A DNA stretch of 9,211 nt from Leptolyngbya sp. SIO4C1 (GTDB taxonomy: Bacteria > Cyanobacteriota > Cyanobacteriia > Phormidesmidales > Phormidesmidaceae): positions 1-9,211 of the forward strand of contig JAAHIA010000184.1 in NCBI GenBank assembly GCA_010671975.1, given 5' to 3'. The translations under genes and the position numbers were made by a program. Positions 6,418 through 9,211 of the stretch are shown in pieces (position 1 is the stretch's first letter; every line of letters begins with the position of its first letter). The notes below the pieces were generated by a model that ran no database searches, had not been told where the DNA came from, and saw nothing but the letters and a program-made list of their open reading frames with translations.

Positions 6418-7155
6418 ATGATTCCGCTTAATCCTATCCCTGAGGCAGAGACTTCCCAGGTATCCAACGAAGAGATGACAGAAAAGAGAATCTATTTTAT
6501 TAGCGGATTAGGCGCTGATGAACGGGTCTTTCATCTGCTGGACTATAGCGGCTATGACCCGGTTCATATTCGATGGATACCGCCCGAGCCGAGAGAATCG
6601 ATTGAGTCGTATGCGGCTCGCCTCTGCGAGCAAATTCAAGAGCACCGGCCAACGCTGGTGGGGCTTTCCTTTGGCGGGCTGATCGCTACAGAGATTGCCA
6701 AACAGATTGAGGTGGAGCAGGTGATTCTGGTGTCTAGTGCTAAAACGGCTGCGGAGATTCCTATCTACTACAAGCTGTTTCGCATTTTGCCCATTCACCG
6801 CATCTTTCCCTTTAAGACGATGCTTTGGGCAGCCTACTGGCTGGCCTACTGGCTATTTGGCGTAGATACGCTGGACGAACGCCGACTGCTCAAGGCAATT
6901 TTACTGGATACCAATCCGCAGTTTCTGAAGTGGGCGCTGCATAAGGTGGTGACCTGGCGCAACCAGACGGTGCCCGAGCGGCTGGTGCATTTGCACGGTG
7001 GGTGCGATCGCATCTTTCCGCTGCGCTTTGCTCAGCCCAGCTGCGTGATTGACGAGGGCGGTCACCTGATGATTATGAACTGCGCCATCAAAGTCTCAGC
7101 GCTGATGCGTCAGTTCATCAAGGCAGCGGCCCAGCCGCTATCACCGCCGGCCTAG
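6418..7155 (+). CDS. Alpha/beta hydrolase family protein
   Basis: A 245-residue serine hydrolase of unknown substrate. The first strand and oxyanion loop are seen in IYFISGLGADERVF (25-38), and the nucleophile elbow is GLSFGG (82-87, Ser84). The likely acid is Asp197 in HGGCDRIFP and the catalytic His is His216 in DEGGHLMI, so the triad is complete. Residues 118-150, rich in Trp, Tyr and Phe, are probably a hydrophobic cap over the active site, not a membrane span. ATG 6418 is the longest start; ATG 6475 (residue 20, MTEKRIYFISG) gives the N-terminus usual for such proteins, but neither has a well-spaced Shine-Dalgarno sequence. Its last 38 bases overlap the end of pckA on the other strand, and the Pro/Ala-rich tail after about residue 235 is encoded within that overlap. 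Confidence 0.85.
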   Translation: MIPLNPIPEAETSQVSNEEMTEKRIYFISGLGADERVFHLLDYSGYDPVHIRWIPPEPRESIESYAARLCEQIQEHRPTLVGLSFGGLIATEIAKQIEVEQVILVSSAKTAAEIPIYYKLFRILPIHRIFPFKTMLWAAYWLAYWLFGVDTLDERRLLKAILLDTNPQFLKWALHKVVTWRNQTVPERLVHLHGGCDRIFPLRFAQPSCVIDEGGHLMIMNCAIKVSALMRQFIKAAAQPLSPPA

Positions 7156-8845
7156 CGTCGCGAAACTGTTTGAAATTGTCTACAAACCGCTGAGCAAGCC
7201 GCTGCGCCTGCCGATCGTAGGCAACTGGGTCGGCCCAGGCTTTTCTCGGATTTAGCAGCTCAGCTGGTACGGCCGGCACGCGCTCGGGCACCTGCAGATT
7301 GAAGACTGGGTGAAGCGCGTAGCGAGCCTGTGTTAGCGCACCGTTGAGAGCGGCTGAGACCATCGCTCGCGTATGCTGAATCGACACTCGCTGCCCCACG
7401 CCGTAGGGACCGCCGCACCAGCCCGTATTCACCAGATAAACCTGAGTTTCTGGATGCTGCGCTAGCCGCTGACCGAGCATCTCACCGTAGACAGTCGGCG
7501 GCAGTGGAAAAAAGCACTGCCCAAAGCAGGCAGAAAAGGTTGCCTGCGGCGTCGTAATGCCGCGCTCTGTGCCGGCAAGCTTGCTAGTATAGCCAGAGAG
7601 AAAGTGGTAGATTGCCTGCTCGCGCGTCAGCTTGGCGATTGGCGGCAGCACCCCAAAGGCATCGGCCGTTAGCAGAATCAGAGTTTTAGGATGCGTGCCG
7701 GTACCGGCTTCAGCGATGTTGGGAATGTAGCTTAGCGGATAGGCAGCCCGAGTATTTTCAGTCAGGCGGCTATCTTCATAGTCAAGCTGACGGGTCTCTG
7801 CGTCCATCACTACGTTTTCTAGCAGCGTGCCGTAGCGAATGGCTGCCCAAATCTGCGGCTCGGCCGCTGGCGAAAGCCGAATCGTTTTGGCATAGCAGCC
7901 GCCCTCAAAGTTGAAAATGCCGTCGGGCGACCAGCCGTGCTCGTCATCGCCAATCAGCCGCCGGCTAGGATCGGCTGAGAGCGTCGTTTTACCTGTCCCT
8001 GACAGTCCAAAAAACAAGGCTGTTTGACCCTGCTCATCGACGTTGGCGGCTCCGTGCAGCGGCAGCACGCGGCGCTTGGTCATGTAGTAGTTCATCAGCG
8101 CAAAGACCGACTTTTTGATTTCGCCGGCATAGTGCGAGCCGCCGATGAGCACCAGCCTTTTAGCCAAATTGATCACAATAAAGGCTTCGCTGTGGATGCC
8201 GTCAGTTTGCGGATTGCCCTGTAGCCCCGGCAGGGCAATCACGGTAAAGTCGGCCTGGTGGGTCATCAGCTCTTCTGGCGTAGGGCGCAGAAACAGATGA
8301 CGGGCAAACAGGTTTTGCGTCGCTAGCTCATTGATCACTCGAACACCGAAGCGGTAGGACGGGTCGGCCCCCACGTAGCCGTCAAAGATGTAGAGATCGC
8401 GCCCCTGACTGTAGGACAGCGCCCGCAGCCGCAGCTGCTCAAAATGCTTCTGTGAAATAGGTCGATTGAACTGATTCCAGTCAATTTCGTCGCGGCTGCT
8501 AGGCTCTTCGACCAAAAACCGATCCTGCGGCGAACGTCCGGTGTATTTGCCAGTTTCAGCTGCGATCGCGCCGTTGACCGCAAGCCGGCCTTCTCCTTTA
8601 AACAGCGCATGTTCGATTAAAACTGGCACAGGCAAGTTGCGATAGATCTGGCCTAAATTTTCTAAACCCAGCGCCTCTAGCCCGTAAGTCGGACTGTGCA
8701 ATCGGGTGAATCCTGGCTCAGCCTCGGCCTGGGAAAGCTGCTTGGTTGCCAAGCCGCGCTGTTCAGGCGAGAGGTTAGGGCTAGCTTTAGCTCGAGCCGG
8801 CGCATTGAATTTGGCATCGAATTCGGTATTGTTTAAGCTAACCAT
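7118..8845 (-). CDS. pckA: Phosphoenolpyruvate carboxykinase (ATP)
   Basis: Converts oxaloacetate and ATP to phosphoenolpyruvate, CO2 and ADP in the cytoplasm, linking C4 acids to gluconeogenesis. The 575 residues contain the full ATP-type signature: TGRSPQD (102-108, substrate-binding Arg104), GEIKK (241-245) and LPLHG (261-265) supplying the metal ligands Lys245 and His264, the P-loop GLSGTGKTT (280-288) and the kinase-2 motif IGDDEHGW (298-305). Compared with E. coli PckA (540 residues) there is an extra N-terminal stretch of about 40 residues, low in conservation and rich in Ala, Asn and Gln. The start is ATG 8845, preceded by GAGGG (8860-8856); the frame continues upstream to a TTG at 8905, but that would run through the leader hairpin and is less likely. 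The 3' end overlaps the convergent hydrolase gene, and the final ARPAVIAAGPLP is a tail beyond the usual family end. Confidence 0.95.
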   Translation of the reverse strand: MVSLNNTEFDAKFNAPARAKASPNLSPEQRGLATKQLSQAEAEPGFTRLHSPTYGLEALGLENLGQIYRNLPVPVLIEHALFKGEGRLAVNGAIAAETGKYTGRSPQDRFLVEEPSSRDEIDWNQFNRPISQKHFEQLRLRALSYSQGRDLYIFDGYVGADPSYRFGVRVINELATQNLFARHLFLRPTPEELMTHQADFTVIALPGLQGNPQTDGIHSEAFIVINLAKRLVLIGGSHYAGEIKKSVFALMNYYMTKRRVLPLHGAANVDEQGQTALFFGLSGTGKTTLSADPSRRLIGDDEHGWSPDGIFNFEGGCYAKTIRLSPAAEPQIWAAIRYGTLLENVVMDAETRQLDYEDSRLTENTRAAYPLSYIPNIAEAGTGTHPKTLILLTADAFGVLPPIAKLTREQAIYHFLSGYTSKLAGTERGITTPQATFSACFGQCFFPLPPTVYGEMLGQRLAQHPETQVYLVNTGWCGGPYGVGQRVSIQHTRAMVSAALNGALTQARYALHPVFNLQVPERVPAVPAELLNPRKAWADPVAYDRQAQRLAQRFVDNFKQFRDARPAVIAAGPLP

Positions 8846-8880
8846 GGCAGCGTTTCCCTCGTCGAAGCGGACAAAACCTA

Positions 8881-8902
8881 CTCGCAGCAAAAAACCTGCG
8901 AG
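8881..8902 (-). promoter_or_regulatory. Hairpin in the pckA leader
   Basis: CTCGCAG (8881-8887) and CTGCGAG (8896-8902) are perfect 7-bp arms around an 8-base loop that on the mRNA strand is GTTTTTTG. It is 35 bases upstream of the pckA start codon. If transcribed it would be a stable leader hairpin with a U-rich loop, a shape that RNA-binding proteins or small RNAs can recognise. No T-run follows the stem, so it is not an intrinsic terminator. Role inferred. Confidence 0.5.
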
Positions 8903-8965
8903 CAATCATCTGTATCGACTGTCGATAGCGTTAAGCCTCTGCCTAGGCCAGCATTATCTTCACTA

Positions 8966-8977
8966 TATCTGCAGATA
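8966..8977. promoter_or_regulatory. 12-bp palindrome upstream of pckA
   Basis: TATCTGCAGATA is a perfect palindrome about 120 bases upstream of the pckA start. Its position would suit a regulator-binding site or promoter region; no convincing -35/-10 pair could be fixed around it. Confidence 0.3.
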
Positions 8978-9018
8978 GCTGAGCCACTCGGATTTTGCAA
9001 TTCATCTTCAAGTTGCGG

Positions 9019-9156
9019 CTAGGCATCGCGAACAGCGGTGTAATAGCGATACTTGCTCACCTCAGACTGCCACCAGCGATAGGCAACGCCGTTGAGCAAC
9101 AGCCCAATCAAAAACAGGCAGCCCATCAAAATCAGCTGCTCGGCTGGAACCGCCAT
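9019..9156 (-). CDS. Possible small single-span membrane protein
   Basis: A 45-codon frame on the minus strand from ATG 9156 to TAG 9019. Residues 7-25 (QLILMGCLFLIGLLLNGVA) are strongly hydrophobic and would span a membrane; the remainder YRWWQSEVSKYRYYT is basic and aromatic, as expected for the cytoplasmic side. The pattern is that of real small membrane proteins, but I recognise no family. The ribosome binding site is poor (AGG directly before ATG). The frame is open upstream to the window edge, so it could instead be the C-terminus of a longer protein, though the edge hairpin argues against this. It lies upstream of pckA on the same strand, with about 170 bases between. Confidence 0.4.
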   Translation of the reverse strand: MAVPAEQLILMGCLFLIGLLLNGVAYRWWQSEVSKYRYYTAVRDA

Positions 9157-9182
9157 CCTAATATCTAAAACGAGGTGCAACA

Positions 9183-9211
9183 GATTGAAGAGGCTGTAGG
9201 CCTCTTCAATC
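9183..9211. terminator. Perfect 12-bp-stem hairpin at the window edge
   Basis: GATTGAAGAGGC (9183-9194) and GCCTCTTCAATC (9200-9211) are exact reverse complements around a 5-base loop. The right arm ends on the last base of the window, so the stem may be longer and any T-run on the plus side cannot be seen; on the minus strand no T-run follows. It may be the terminator of a gene beyond the edge, or a regulatory hairpin 27 bases before the small ORF. Confidence 0.55.

Noticed and set aside
8846..8905. TTG start extending PckA by 20 residues
   Set aside because: It would begin inside the leader hairpin and lacks a ribosome binding site; ATG 8845 has GAGGG upstream.
8706..8978. 90-codon plus-strand frame opposite the start of pckA
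   Set aside because: It is antisense to the well-supported pckA N-terminus and leader and shows no family features.

Overview
The window looks like a piece of a cyanobacterial chromosome. It carries six copies of the HIP1 octamer GCGATCGC (834-841, 2432-2439, 2941-2948, 5219-5226, 7004-7011, 8562-8569), far more than chance predicts in 9.2 kb. It also encodes a cyanophycinase and a primary-like (group 2) sigma factor of the kind cyanobacteria keep in several copies. I cannot name the genus; a filamentous Leptolyngbya-type organism is only a guess.

Left part (1-3675, plus strand). An AT-rich leader is followed by a large protein of 818 residues. It has an unrecognised N-terminal domain, one hydrophobic segment, a very long Pro/Asp/Asn-rich linker with three almost identical 114-bp tandem repeats, and a C-terminal DUF4114-like domain. 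Ninety bases downstream is a PHP-family metallo-phosphoesterase related to RNase AM / nucleoside 3',5'-bisphosphate phosphatase.

Middle part (3683-5715, minus strand). Cyanophycinase (cphB) converges on the PHP gene with a gap of only seven bases. Upstream of it on the same strand lies the sigma factor gene, which has its own clear intrinsic terminator (4631-4657), so the two are probably separate transcripts. No cphA (cyanophycin synthetase) is next to cphB inside the window.

Right part (5716-9211). A roughly 700-base intergenic region holds inverted repeats upstream of the sigma gene and no convincing gene. Then comes an alpha/beta hydrolase (plus strand) whose 3' end overlaps by 38 bp the 3' end of an ATP-type phosphoenolpyruvate carboxykinase gene (pckA, minus strand). 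The pckA leader contains a 7-bp hairpin. The right edge has a possible 45-residue single-span membrane protein (minus strand) and a perfect 12-bp-stem hairpin that runs into the window boundary.

The genes do not form an obvious single pathway. Cyanophycinase and PEP carboxykinase are both metabolic enzymes (nitrogen/carbon reserve use and C4/C3 flux), but nothing in the sequence ties them together. No mobile element, CRISPR array, tRNA or rRNA was seen. The least ordinary items are the repeat protein at the left and a set of very recent-looking short tandem duplications at the 3' ends of the first two genes.
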